Part shown: one piece after another, positions 8,017 to 16,488 of the stretch
Layout: each line of letters begins with the position of its first letter
Numbering within the stretch: position 1 is the stretch's first letter
Virus record (IMG/VR): IMGVR_UViG_3300025674_000316
Span: 1-26,628 of that record
Strand: one strand, 5' to 3'
DNA: 26,628 bases
Source of the DNA: a virus
Notes under the pieces: generated by a model
The model's input: the letters and a program-made list of their open reading frames with translations, nothing else
Told to the model about the DNA's origin: nothing
The model's database searches: none
Position numbers and translations under genes: made by a program

Positions 8017-8369
8017 AATATAACGTATTCGTTGTCGTAGCTATCCTCAACTACATAGTCGTCTTTATGTACGTTAAACTTGTTGTAATCGCTTTCATTC
8101 GTACAGAAAACAAGTCCTTTGTAATAAACATCAGATTGTGCAAAATTCTCTATTGTTAAGGAATAGAATCTGCCCTCAACTAAATCCTGTTCAAACGAAA
8201 GCTCAATCGTTGTTATTCCATTTGACTCTGAAATATCAGTTACGTCAGGATTTGCAACTAATTCTTTTCTCTCAGACTTGTCATAAAGAGATATTCTTGC
8301 GAAAGCAACACTACTTCTTAACACAACATTTAGTTCTTGCAATCCTGCCGATGTAGTTAATATATGCAT
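8013..8369 (-). CDS. Conserved structural-region hypothetical protein (118 aa)
   Basis: Starts MHILTTSAGLQELNVVLRSS and continues as a beta-rich acidic protein (TDISESNGITTIELSF, EGRFYSLTIENF, SDVYYKGLVFCTN). No catalytic motif or membrane helix. It overlaps the portal start by four bases, so it is expressed with portal, and follows a terminator and a repeat pair after the tube gene. A minor virion component is plausible, but unproven. Confidence 0.6.
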   Translation of the reverse strand: MHILTTSAGLQELNVVLRSSVAFARISLYDKSERKELVANPDVTDISESNGITTIELSFEQDLVEGRFYSLTIENFAQSDVYYKGLVFCTNESDYNKFNVHKDDYVVEDSYDNEYVIL

Positions 8370-8409
8370 ACTAAAGTAACAAATACAACGCTTTTTGTTT
8401 TTGTCGTAT

Positions 8410-8436
8410 AAAAAAAGAGGGAAGCGTTAGCCTCCC
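8410..8436 (-). terminator. Intrinsic terminator after the tail tube gene
   Basis: Minus strand GGGAGGC (8436-8430), loop TAAC, GCTTCCC (8425-8419), then TC and seven T (8416-8410). A 7-bp stem with one G-T pair. It sits between the tube gene and the 118-aa gene. Confidence 0.75.
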
Positions 8437-8468
8437 CCTATTAAATTCACACCCCTATTGAATTTATG
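8434..8468 (+). repeat. Dispersed repeat pair at the 3' end of the tube gene
   Basis: CCCCC-TATTAAATTCACA (8434-8451) and CCCC-TATTGAATTTATG (8452-8468), units 17 bp apart. The second unit contains the stop codon of the minus-strand tube gene (TAA at 8466-8464), and the pair sits between that stop and the terminator. Confidence 0.85.
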
Positions 8469-8988
8469 CACCATCTGGGTCAATGGGGTCGTTAGCACTC
8501 TCGTCAGGCGCAGTAGCAAAGAATGGAGGCGCAGTTTCCTGAGCAGTTACTGTTAAAGTAAATCCACTCAAGTCGCCCATAGCAGCACCAGTTACGATAG
8601 TACCACCAGTTACCTCAGCACCGTGTTCTTTACCAATCAACAAGTAATCTCCGTTGTAGGTTTCAACAACATAGTGCGCACGACCAGCGTTAAGTAATTT
8701 TAATTCTTCCTGAGTTTCAACATCCAAGTAAGCGAATGTCAAGTTCAAGGTACTTTCATAGAAAGTAGTTCCGTTCTCTCTTGATGAGGTAACAGTAGTT
8801 TCAAGGGAAGAATTACCCTTAATCTCAAACTTAAAGAATTCCGCACCAGAGGTAGGTAGTGTTACCGTACCAGATGAAGGCGTTAGGTCAGCAACAGCCG
8901 AACTATAATCAAGAATGAAAACATTCTTTAAGCCTCCTACTGAATTCTTGCAAGGGAGAGTTCTTCCTTTTGTAATTGCACAAGCCAT
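8464..8988 (-). CDS. Probable major tail tube protein
   Basis: 174 residues beginning MACAITKGRTLPCKNSVGGLKNVF, with FKFEIKGNSSLETTVTSSRENGTTFYE, then EELKLLNAGRAHYVVETYNGDYLLIGKEHGAEVTGGTIVTG and GDLSGFTLTVTAQE. The GNSSLET/SSRENGTTF and GxEHGAxVTGGxxxTGxAMGDxSGYTLT patterns are those of a protein seen next to the capsid gene in many Bacteroidota siphoviruses and thought to form the tail tube. Beta-rich composition fits. Separated from the capsid gene by one terminator and followed by another, as expected for a highly expressed structural gene. Confidence 0.62.
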   Translation of the reverse strand: MACAITKGRTLPCKNSVGGLKNVFILDYSSAVADLTPSSGTVTLPTSGAEFFKFEIKGNSSLETTVTSSRENGTTFYESTLNLTFAYLDVETQEELKLLNAGRAHYVVETYNGDYLLIGKEHGAEVTGGTIVTGAAMGDLSGFTLTVTAQETAPPFFATAPDESANDPIDPDGA

Positions 8989-9002
8989 ATTTTTATATTA
9001 TT

Positions 9003-9041
9003 AAAAAAGGGTAGGTAGGCTCTCGGCTCACCCACCCTTTT
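9003..9041 (-). terminator. Intrinsic terminator after the capsid gene
   Basis: Minus strand AAAAGGGTGGGTGAGC, loop, GCCTACCTACCCTTTTTT: a long stem (about 15 pairs with two G-T pairs and one mismatch) ending in a six-T run. It lies between the capsid stop (9063) and the tube start (8988); genes beyond must be reached by readthrough or another promoter. Confidence 0.78.
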
Positions 9042-9062
9042 ATTTATTAGACAATTTATTTA

Positions 9063-10034
9063 TTAAGCAAGAGTTTGCAATACAAGGTCGCTACCGATAC
9101 CATATTGTACACCAGCAGTAAATCTCATAATTACTCTTACGTTTTGGCTACCATCAAGGTCAGCCATATCAAGTACCTTAACTTCGTTATGGTCAGACAA
9201 TAGTCCAGTACCAAAGTAGATGTTAGAAGCCTCACCAGCTACGATGTGGTCAGAAGGCATACCAGGCGCATGTTGGATTTTGATACCTTCAAAAGAAAGT
9301 GCATTACCCATATTGTACCATTGTTGTCCTTTTGCATCATAACCAGCAGCACCTTGTCCACCAGAAGCAAATCCGCCTAAAGCACGAACATAAGACTGGA
9401 GAGCAATAGTAGGTACATAGATGGTCAAATCTTCTTTTCCGTAAACAGCAGCAGGAATTGCATCAACTACATTTCCAAGCAAAGTTACGATGTTGCTTGA
9501 ACTATAAGAAGTTTCAGAACCGTTAGCAGCGTCATTTACATCAGCGTCAGCAGCCATAAGTACAGTCAAACCATCAAATTCTCCAGCGTTGGCGTTTACA
9601 CCACCCCAGATGTTTTGCTCGGTTTTCTCAGCTACTTTAGCAGCAACATGACCTAACAAGAAGTCAGAGAAAGAAGAAGGTAATTCATCAAAGGCAGAGT
9701 AGCCCATTTGAACAGCTTCCCAATCGCTACGGAAATCCTTCTTACAAAGCTCAAGGTTTACTTGGAACTCCTCAGGTTGAAGGATGCGCTCAGTCAAGGT
9801 CAAAGCGTTAGAAGTTTCGCTAAAGTCGCAGCTTCCATCGGCAACAATACCAGTAGAGGCAACTTTCTTTACAACTTCTTTGAATTTAACATTAGGCTTA
9901 ATAGTGATTGCACCTTCAGCCAAAGTTTTACCGCTTAAGAGAGCAGCAGAGATATATTTCCCAGCAAACTCACCAGCGTAAGTTGAAGTGATACTGGCAA
10001 CAGAGCCAGTCAAGTTTACATTGTGATTACTCAT
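9063..10034 (-). CDS. Major capsid protein (HK97-fold type)
   Basis: 323 residues. Begins MSNHNVNLTGSVASITSTYAGEFAGKYISAALLSGKTL and contains VNLELCKKDFRSDWEAVQMG, an Ala/Gly-rich middle (IWGGVNANAGEFDGLTVLM), a P-domain-like YGKEDLTIYVPTIALQSYVRAL and a C-terminal VRVIMRFTAGVQYGIGSDLVLQTL. Composition, size and position after protease and scaffold genes fit an HK97-fold capsid protein. No long N-terminal delta domain is present; instead a separate scaffold gene lies upstream. Confidence 0.75.
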   Translation of the reverse strand: MSNHNVNLTGSVASITSTYAGEFAGKYISAALLSGKTLAEGAITIKPNVKFKEVVKKVASTGIVADGSCDFSETSNALTLTERILQPEEFQVNLELCKKDFRSDWEAVQMGYSAFDELPSSFSDFLLGHVAAKVAEKTEQNIWGGVNANAGEFDGLTVLMAADADVNDAANGSETSYSSSNIVTLLGNVVDAIPAAVYGKEDLTIYVPTIALQSYVRALGGFASGGQGAAGYDAKGQQWYNMGNALSFEGIKIQHAPGMPSDHIVAGEASNIYFGTGLLSDHNEVKVLDMADLDGSQNVRVIMRFTAGVQYGIGSDLVLQTLA

Positions 10035-10039
10035 TTTAT

Positions 10040-10594
10040 TTAGTTTAATTTAGAAAATACACGGTTAATTGTTGAACTTGGGCGATTTTGCGCATAGCGA
10101 ATCATCTCCTTTTGTTCTTGTTTTTGGTTTGGTGCATGGCTGATTGGCTCGGCTGCTGGTTCAGCAGATAGCTTTTCAATTTGCGCACTCAATTCAGCTT
10201 TTTCAGCTTCATACATTTCTTTTTCTTTTCCCATATCGCCCTTCGCAGACTCAATCAAGTCTTTTAATTCAGCGATTTTAGAATCGAACTCATCACGAGA
10301 AACATACTTGTCCTCGTCTAATTCTGCTTCTTCTTCTACTTCCTCCTCAGCAAGTTCTTCGGAAACTTCGTCTGTGGTTTCCTCAGTAGAATCTTCAGCA
10401 AGTTCAGTAGCTTCTTCTTCGGCTACTTCTTCTACTTCTTCAGACAATTCAACTTCTTCCTTGACCTCAACCTCAGCAGATACTTCTTCAGCGACAACTT
10501 CTACGTTATCTACTTCTTCTTGTACTTCCTCAGCGTTAATCATAGAAAGCTTTTGCATAATGTCTTTCAGAATGTCAGTTGCTTTACCTTCCAT
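10040..10594 (-). CDS. Probable capsid scaffolding protein
   Basis: 184 residues. Residues about 20-97 are extremely acidic (runs of E with V/A/S), followed by a predicted coiled coil (YVSRDEFDSKIAELKDLIESAKG ... AELSAQIEKLSAE) and a basic C-terminal tail (MIRYAQNRPSSTINRVFSKLN). Such acidic, coiled-coil proteins with a basic end, placed directly before the capsid gene, are typical scaffolds: the basic tail binds capsid protein and the rod nucleates procapsid assembly. The assignment rests on composition and context, not on a sequence motif. The acidic part is low-complexity, so length variation among relatives is likely. Confidence 0.68.
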   Translation of the reverse strand: MEGKATDILKDIMQKLSMINAEEVQEEVDNVEVVAEEVSAEVEVKEEVELSEEVEEVAEEEATELAEDSTEETTDEVSEELAEEEVEEEAELDEDKYVSRDEFDSKIAELKDLIESAKGDMGKEKEMYEAEKAELSAQIEKLSAEPAAEPISHAPNQKQEQKEMIRYAQNRPSSTINRVFSKLN

Positions 10595-10646
10595 AATAAT
10601 AGTTTAACTTTAAAGTATATAATAATAATAAATAAAAATATTCTTG

Positions 10647-10784
10647 TTAGATTTTTCCTATGCCCTGCGCCCTTAAAGTACCATCACAGCACTTTCTTGA
10701 GTATTTTTTACCGTCTTTGCACAGGCATCCCCTTCTTGAATTGCGTGGAGATGTTCTGCTTGGTGTTTCAAATGCTTTCTTCAT
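10647..10784 (-). CDS. Cys-rich small phage protein (45 aa)
   Basis: ATG at 10782-10784, 4 nt after the protease stop; stop at 10647-10649. Contains RRGCLCKDGKKYSRKCCDGTLRAQGIG: a CxC ... CC pattern resembling a recurrent small virion-region protein of Bacteroidota phages (GCLCPDG ... CCDG ... QGIG, from memory). It may bind metal or form disulphides; function unknown. The N-terminus is basic. Confidence 0.66.
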   Translation of the reverse strand: MKKAFETPSRTSPRNSRRGCLCKDGKKYSRKCCDGTLRAQGIGKI

Positions 10785-10788
10785 AATG

Positions 10789-11703
10789 TTACTTTAATTC
10801 GCCTAACTCACGCAGTTTACTCGCTGCCCATCTTTTACCAGCTTTACCACCCCATAGAAGATACGATATAGTTCCACAGGCTTTCATATTGCGCTTATCG
10901 TAATACACTTCAGCTCTTGATAGATAAGAGTGCATACGCTTGATTGTAGCAACGCTTAATCTTTCACCTCTGGCGAGTTGTTGCGCCCTTACTTTGCCAA
11001 CAGAAGTTGCACATCTATTGTTTACACTCCTATTCAATTCAATACCAAGTTTAGCATTGTTTCTTACAGCTTTTGGGTAATCAGAGTATGTAGCGAGTTC
11101 ATATTTGTTGCCTAAGATTACGTTAGCTATTTCTAAAAGTATCTGTCTTGCTTCACTTTCTTCTTCAAGTTCCTCGATTTTAGACATAGCAACCTTATCC
11201 GTAAAGTAACCTTCTATTGAGAATCCTTTTACTTTGCCTGATTTTACATAATCTTCCCAAACCTCATCGTTGTTTACCTTCATAGATACCATCCAAGTAC
11301 CAAGAGGCATATTTAAACCATATTTACGGCTCTTGTCGTGCGTTTCATCCTCTACAATCCACGATTCTACCACAGACAAGCCGTGAAGCTCTGCCTGATG
11401 CTCTAAAGTGCTTCTATTTTGATTTCCTTGCATCAAAAACAGCTCAGCAGCCTTTCTTACGGTATCTTCAGAGAAATATATGTAGTATTCATCCTCGCCA
11501 TTACGTCTGTAAATGTTCTTGTTGGGTATAAGTGCTGCACCCATGAGAATCTTCTTTTCTTTATCTACTTCTGCGAGTTGTACTTGTTTTTCTTCGGATA
11601 GGGCGATAAAATTTTCTTCTATCGCTGGTTTCTCTACGATTGATATGGCATCTATGCCAGACAACAATCCTTCTTCATCTATAAAAAGCTCTATAATCTT
11701 CAT
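10789..11703 (-). CDS. Prohead protease, XkdF-like, with extra C-terminal domain
   Basis: 304 residues. The N-terminal domain (about 1-175) has IDAISIVEKPAIEENFIAL, STLEHQAELHGLSVVESWIVED (candidate catalytic H102), GTWMVSMKVNNDEVWEDVK-like text and GFSIEGYF (candidate catalytic S162), as in the PBSX XkdF-type serine proteases. It would cleave scaffold during capsid maturation. After a short helical linker, residues about 205-304 form a second domain (YPKAVRNNAKLGIELN ... CATSVGKVRAQQLARGERLS ... YLLWGGKAGKRWAASKL) that I have seen fused to prohead proteases in other phages and whose role is unclear. Upstream of scaffold and capsid, as expected. Confidence 0.76.
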   Translation of the reverse strand: MKIIELFIDEEGLLSGIDAISIVEKPAIEENFIALSEEKQVQLAEVDKEKKILMGAALIPNKNIYRRNGEDEYYIYFSEDTVRKAAELFLMQGNQNRSTLEHQAELHGLSVVESWIVEDETHDKSRKYGLNMPLGTWMVSMKVNNDEVWEDYVKSGKVKGFSIEGYFTDKVAMSKIEELEEESEARQILLEIANVILGNKYELATYSDYPKAVRNNAKLGIELNRSVNNRCATSVGKVRAQQLARGERLSVATIKRMHSYLSRAEVYYDKRNMKACGTISYLLWGGKAGKRWAASKLRELGELK

Positions 11704-11712
11704 AGTATTAAA

Positions 11713-13911
11713 TTAACCGAATGATGCGGTATTTGTTATGTTTCTATCGAGTTCTTGTTGTGTTGAAATGTCTTTTCCAACTACAAATGCTCTTACTGGC
11801 TGTGCCTCAGCACCAGCTATTGTTTGCGCCAACTGAGATTGACCTGATGCACCTACTACATTAAAATCAGGCGCTTCTATTCCTGCGCCACCACCTGCTG
11901 CACCACCAGCAGAACCTGATGGAAGTGCAGTTGGAACAAACTGTTGTTTTGCTATTGCTGCTACTTGCGCCAAACCAGCAGATATAACAAGTGTCATAGC
12001 TGCTATTTTACCAACAAGACCAAGTTTTGTTTTTGCCAAAACATCCGTTGCGGCTAAATATGTATTTACAAGTGCGCTTGATATACTTGCAGCCTTGTTT
12101 AGCTTAAACTGTTTCTCGGCAAGTTCATCTCTCTTTTTAGCTAACTTAACTTCGTTTGCTTCTATCTGTTTATTGATAGCTTCTTTTTGTTGGGCGCTAA
12201 GTTTCTCGTTATTTAATCTTTCTTGAAGCTGATTATTTAAGAGAGTTGTCTTTCTCTCCTCTCTTTGTATTTCAGCATCGAATACTGCGCCAACAGCTAA
12301 AGACAATCCTTGAGCAAGTTGATTATAATATTCTAAAGACTCCTCAAAAGACATAGCCTCATCTTTTATAGCTGTCTTTCTTTTGTCGGAATTAGTCAAT
12401 ACTGTTGCTGTAAATTCATTATCAGACGTAACTCTTTGTATTCCTATCTTTTTAAATGCTAAAACAGTTTCAGTTTCAAAATCATTTAATTTCCCCAAAG
12501 GTTCATCTATGTATTTACTGGCTTGTTGTATTTTTTCATCTATTTCCTTTAAGTCTTTGTCGTAATCTTTTCTGACCTTTTCTACCCTTTTCCTTCTTAA
12601 TTCATCTAATTCTTCTTCAGTTCTATATACGGCTTGACCATCTTTTCTTATGAATTTTATCCTTTCCGTACTCGATGTTTTTTCAGCCTCAAGAAGTGCC
12701 ATATCCATTTCTAACTGAAGTCTTATCCTATCGGCATATAATTCATCAATGACAGATAAAATAGCTTTTGCCTTTGCAAGTTTAACTATTTCCTCTCTGT
12801 ATAGAGCTGTTATTTTAGTGGCATCCTCAGTTTCATCTTTTAAGTCCTCAACCGAAAGACCTGCAATATTGAGTTGCGTTATTAGTTTGGGGAAGTTTTT
12901 TTCTAACTGCTGTACTGCTGTATCGTATTCAAATGTAGTAGAGCTTGAATCAGATATTATAGACAATAAATCATCTAATTCTCTAATAGTTGAACCTGCT
13001 GAATCACCAGCTTTTTTTAATGAATCACCTAAAACACCAGCACCTGTTGAGGCTTCTTTAAACTTCTGTTGAAGTTTAGGTAAGAATGATATTAGTAACT
13101 GAATCCCAATAAGAATACCTCCTCCACCAAGTATTGACCTTCCGAGTTCTTTAAGAGAATTCTTCAACCCTCCACCGCCAGTCCTCGTAAACTCCTGACC
13201 AAGTTCGACTATCCTACCAATGTTGTTCGCCATACCCTGAAAACCGTATTGAGCATCCGAAGCGGTACGACCAAGTTCGATTAGTATTGCGTTGTTAAGA
13301 CCTGATTGCGCTCTATTTTGTTTCAGACCTTTTGTTCCAGTAGCTATTGTCTTATTTAAGCCATCATTCTTTTGAGTGAGATTTATCTGAGATTTCGCAT
13401 AATCAGCGTTTCTCTGTTTGGCTATTTTAAGGTTTTCATTTAGTACAGCTATTCTTTTTGCCTCATCAGATAATTCATAGTTCAGCTTTTCGGTTAGCTG
13501 TTCCTCTTTACTTATTTCCTTATTGAGTTTACTCTTTGAATCGGTTAAACCTAAGTCTGATTTAGCAGCAGCAACATTTAAGTCTTTTTGTATCTTTAAC
13601 TGCTGATTTACCTTTTCAAGTTCAATCGCTTCTGGACTTTGTAGTTGAGCTAATTTCTTTTTAGCTTCAATTACAGGGTCTATTGATTTTTTTAAACCAA
13701 GATTTGATTGTGCAACTTCCTTGTTTAATTCTTTCTGTTTCCTTGTTTTTTCGTTTACCTCAGCAAGTTTCTTGCCCTTTTCGCTTTGCTGAAAGGCTAA
13801 TTCTTTTTCTGCTTTTGCAAGTCTATCAACGGACTTAGCAGTTGATTCAATAGTTTGTTTCGCTTTTTCGCTACTTACCTCAACCGATATTATTATCTTT
13901 TTTTCAGCCAT
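11713..13911 (-). CDS. Tail tape measure protein
   Basis: 732 residues. Residues 1-230 are a long coiled coil with three related blocks of roughly 30 residues starting near 47, 97 and 152 (LAEVNEKTRKQKELN, LEKVNQQLKIQKDLN, IAVLNENLKIAKQRN). Then comes a Gly-rich hydrophobic region (ILGGGGILIGIQLLISFL, about 263-280), further coiled coil (about 540-610), another hydrophobic stretch (AAMTLVISAGLAQVAAIA) and a Gly/Ala-rich C-terminus. This is the usual tape measure composition. At about 0.15 nm per residue it would set a tail of roughly 110 nm. Its start overlaps the upstream 53-aa gene by 8 nt. It is unusual in lying far downstream of the tail chaperone. Confidence 0.82.
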   Translation of the reverse strand: MAEKKIIISVEVSSEKAKQTIESTAKSVDRLAKAEKELAFQQSEKGKKLAEVNEKTRKQKELNKEVAQSNLGLKKSIDPVIEAKKKLAQLQSPEAIELEKVNQQLKIQKDLNVAAAKSDLGLTDSKSKLNKEISKEEQLTEKLNYELSDEAKRIAVLNENLKIAKQRNADYAKSQINLTQKNDGLNKTIATGTKGLKQNRAQSGLNNAILIELGRTASDAQYGFQGMANNIGRIVELGQEFTRTGGGGLKNSLKELGRSILGGGGILIGIQLLISFLPKLQQKFKEASTGAGVLGDSLKKAGDSAGSTIRELDDLLSIISDSSSTTFEYDTAVQQLEKNFPKLITQLNIAGLSVEDLKDETEDATKITALYREEIVKLAKAKAILSVIDELYADRIRLQLEMDMALLEAEKTSSTERIKFIRKDGQAVYRTEEELDELRRKRVEKVRKDYDKDLKEIDEKIQQASKYIDEPLGKLNDFETETVLAFKKIGIQRVTSDNEFTATVLTNSDKRKTAIKDEAMSFEESLEYYNQLAQGLSLAVGAVFDAEIQREERKTTLLNNQLQERLNNEKLSAQQKEAINKQIEANEVKLAKKRDELAEKQFKLNKAASISSALVNTYLAATDVLAKTKLGLVGKIAAMTLVISAGLAQVAAIAKQQFVPTALPSGSAGGAAGGGAGIEAPDFNVVGASGQSQLAQTIAGAEAQPVRAFVVGKDISTQQELDRNITNTASFG

Positions 13912-14065
13912 TTCTGTATGCTTTAGATTCTTTTACTCTTTTCACTTGTTCCACTACATCACTCCAGTTGCTGCACCCCTCATACAATCCTTTGGCGACA
14001 TCCACATTATGAGATACACCATACCAATCAGAGAGTTGCAACATATCTATTAAATTCTTTATCAT
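13904..14065 (-). CDS. Small protein between tail protein and tape measure (53 aa)
   Basis: ATG at 14063-14065 overlaps the stop of the 808-aa gene (ATGA), and its stop overlaps the tape measure start by 8 nt, so it is locked into the operon. Sequence MIKNLIDMLQLSDWYGVSHNVDVAKGLYEG ... WSDVVEQVKRVKES is helical and soluble. Position and size suggest a tail assembly factor, without a recognisable family. Confidence 0.66.
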   Translation of the reverse strand: MIKNLIDMLQLSDWYGVSHNVDVAKGLYEGCSNWSDVVEQVKRVKESKAYRNG

Positions 14066-16488
14066 AATACGTTCAATAATTCAAGTTTAGATTCGCCTGT
14101 CTTTAGATTGGTGTCTATTGAATTTATAGTAAACACCTTGTCGCCTATCTGAAATCTATCATTCAGCTTATAGTTTAGTAATATACTGTTTGGTAAATAT
14201 GCTGTCAGCTTAAATATACGCTTCTTTGGGTTGAAGGCGTCCTCTATATATGTTTTGTAAAATACCTTAAACAATGAGTTTGTTGTTGCCTCGTAGTCTG
14301 TTAAATTCCATTCATCAATTTCATTGTCAAAATTAAGAGTATATGATGGTGGTCTATATATTCTGTAAGACTGATATTGGATTGTAAATATATCATCAAC
14401 AAGAGTTAGTTCGTTATCACTATCAACTGAAACTACCGTTGTGATTTCTTGACTACCTAAGTTTAACACCCTATCACCAACTTCCACAGTAGTTAAAAAG
14501 TTTTGACTTGCAGCTATTAGTTTGTTAGTGGCAACAGATGCGACTATTCCGCTTTCAAGTGGCTCATCTTGATTAGAACCATCTTCATTAGTGTTTGATG
14601 GTCGCCAATAATTAGACAACTCATCATTTGTTGTTCCTATGTTAAAGTTTATACCATCTGTTAATCCTGTTTCTCTTATTCCATAAAATATAACAGGTTT
14701 GGTTAATGTTGGTTCATAATTAGCTGTTGGCTGCGGTGTTGCTTGTGGGTCGGGTTTAAAATTATCTCCTGCTGAATAACCCCATAATATATCTTTTTTA
14801 ACATCACCATTCACATCAAATAATCTCTCGTATTTTAAGTGTTCAAATGGTAGCTTAACGGTGTATGGCTTACCTCTATCTACGCCTTCAGGTTTAAACT
14901 CCTCGTCGCCAAAAATATGATTAAATATTTCCTCGTGCTGTTTCATCAACAATGTCGTGGGTTCTTGGTATTCAAAATCCACTTCGCTGAAGGGTATTGT
15001 TGAATCTACATCGTGTTGTGATGAATCAACATATTCTGTTATGTCAAATGTCTGTGGATTATCATCAAAGAAATCGTCAAGTGGTATCATTTTTATTTTA
15101 CCATAATCAGCATCAGATTCATCTGATACGTAATAAAGTGTAAGATTAAAGGTTTTTAGTATTCCAGACACAAAATCAATAACCTTCATTTTAGGTATTT
15201 CTTGAGAAATCAATATAGTTGATGTTGCAGATAGTACCCCATTACAATTCAGAACCTCCTCTTTTGGATTATCAACATTAACACTTCTAAATGTAACAGA
15301 TGGGGTGAATAAAAACGCCTGTTCAGACTTAACTATAAACTTAACAACCTTATTGTTTATTTTGTTTGGATGACCCAATAAATTTGTGTACAAGCTAAAG
15401 AACTCTATATAGTTTAAGTTTTGAGTTCCTGTAACATTGTTTTTAGTAGTTTTAAGGACACCATCTACATAAATTTCTATATCGTATTGTGTTGAAGTGT
15501 ATAAGCTTTCGGGGGTAATAGTTAAGTAATATCCTGCTGAAGCTTCCGTTGCACCTGCGATTATTTCTAAATCAGCCGCTTTATTTACTACACTTAATTC
15601 TTGACCATTAGAACTTATTGTAACGTATGTATCTCCGCTATCGTGTTGCCAATCTTCAAGCACCTTGACTCGTTCTCCATCTTCTTGTGAAGCCCCTATC
15701 GCACCCTTCCTTCTACTAAGCCACATATAAAGATTGGACATTGGAGTTGTAGATATGAAATCTGAATCAACAAACTCTATTCCGTACTTAGACTCTATGG
15801 CGTTTATTATGTCTTTTATTTTCAAGGCAGGTTTTAATTCTGTAAACCTCAACGCTACATTTTCTGAGTGTTCATTGTTGTGGTAAAATAAGTTACCATC
15901 CAAAGTATTAGAGTCGTGTCCTTCAGGATTTCTTGAATCGTAATATAATCTTTGAGTGTGTGTTATTAGTGGGTATATTATAGATTCTGAAAATAGACCT
16001 GTGGTTAATCCTGTTTGAACTTGGCTTAATCCGTAATCGTGGTCAAATGCACTTAGGTCTAATTGACTTAATTCATCATCTCCAAACAAATCGGTTAATG
16101 TTACTGTGTTCCCAAAGAATGTTATATTATAAGAATATGGTTTATTATCCTTCATTTTAACGCCATTAAGAAATATCTTGCCACTTCTAAAGGGTATGTA
16201 ATTTATTTCTATTATAGCGTCTTTCTTTTTTCTTGCATCAAAAACACCTGCCTCACTTCCATCTGATTGAATCTGACCATCTATAAAATAATTATAAAAG
16301 TGAGCGAATATCTTATTGTTTGTTTTAGAAGCAGGTAGGGTGAATGACTGAGAATAATCTGTAAACACTTTAGATAAATCTCGTATATCTTGTATCTTAG
16401 ATGTTATAGATATTGTTTCATCATCAAACAAATCTACCTTTTGGTAATCACCATAAGTATCCTTTATGTATAGAATAACTTTATTCAT
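14062..16488 (-). CDS. Large tail tip/hub-like structural protein
   Basis: 808 residues: MNKVILYIKDTYGDYQKVDLFDDETISITSKIQDIRDLSKVF then TDYSQSFTLPASKTNNKIFAHFYNYF, then a beta-rich body with many Asp/Asn, MKVIDFVSGILKTFNLTLYY and a C-terminus KLNDRFQIGDKVFTINSIDTNLKTGESKLELL. The N-terminal DYSQSFTLPASxxNNxIFxxFYN segment recurs in large tail proteins of Bacteroidota phages. A baseplate or tail-hub role is inferred from size and position. The start overlaps the upstream stop by one base (TAATG). Confidence 0.6.
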   Translation of the reverse strand: MNKVILYIKDTYGDYQKVDLFDDETISITSKIQDIRDLSKVFTDYSQSFTLPASKTNNKIFAHFYNYFIDGQIQSDGSEAGVFDARKKKDAIIEINYIPFRSGKIFLNGVKMKDNKPYSYNITFFGNTVTLTDLFGDDELSQLDLSAFDHDYGLSQVQTGLTTGLFSESIIYPLITHTQRLYYDSRNPEGHDSNTLDGNLFYHNNEHSENVALRFTELKPALKIKDIINAIESKYGIEFVDSDFISTTPMSNLYMWLSRRKGAIGASQEDGERVKVLEDWQHDSGDTYVTISSNGQELSVVNKAADLEIIAGATEASAGYYLTITPESLYTSTQYDIEIYVDGVLKTTKNNVTGTQNLNYIEFFSLYTNLLGHPNKINNKVVKFIVKSEQAFLFTPSVTFRSVNVDNPKEEVLNCNGVLSATSTILISQEIPKMKVIDFVSGILKTFNLTLYYVSDESDADYGKIKMIPLDDFFDDNPQTFDITEYVDSSQHDVDSTIPFSEVDFEYQEPTTLLMKQHEEIFNHIFGDEEFKPEGVDRGKPYTVKLPFEHLKYERLFDVNGDVKKDILWGYSAGDNFKPDPQATPQPTANYEPTLTKPVIFYGIRETGLTDGINFNIGTTNDELSNYWRPSNTNEDGSNQDEPLESGIVASVATNKLIAASQNFLTTVEVGDRVLNLGSQEITTVVSVDSDNELTLVDDIFTIQYQSYRIYRPPSYTLNFDNEIDEWNLTDYEATTNSLFKVFYKTYIEDAFNPKKRIFKLTAYLPNSILLNYKLNDRFQIGDKVFTINSIDTNLKTGESKLELLNVL

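Noticed and set aside
10308-10607. Plus-strand Ser-rich frame opposite the scaffold gene
   Set aside because: It is the antisense reading of Glu-rich codons, which gives runs of Ser; there is no promoter or homology.
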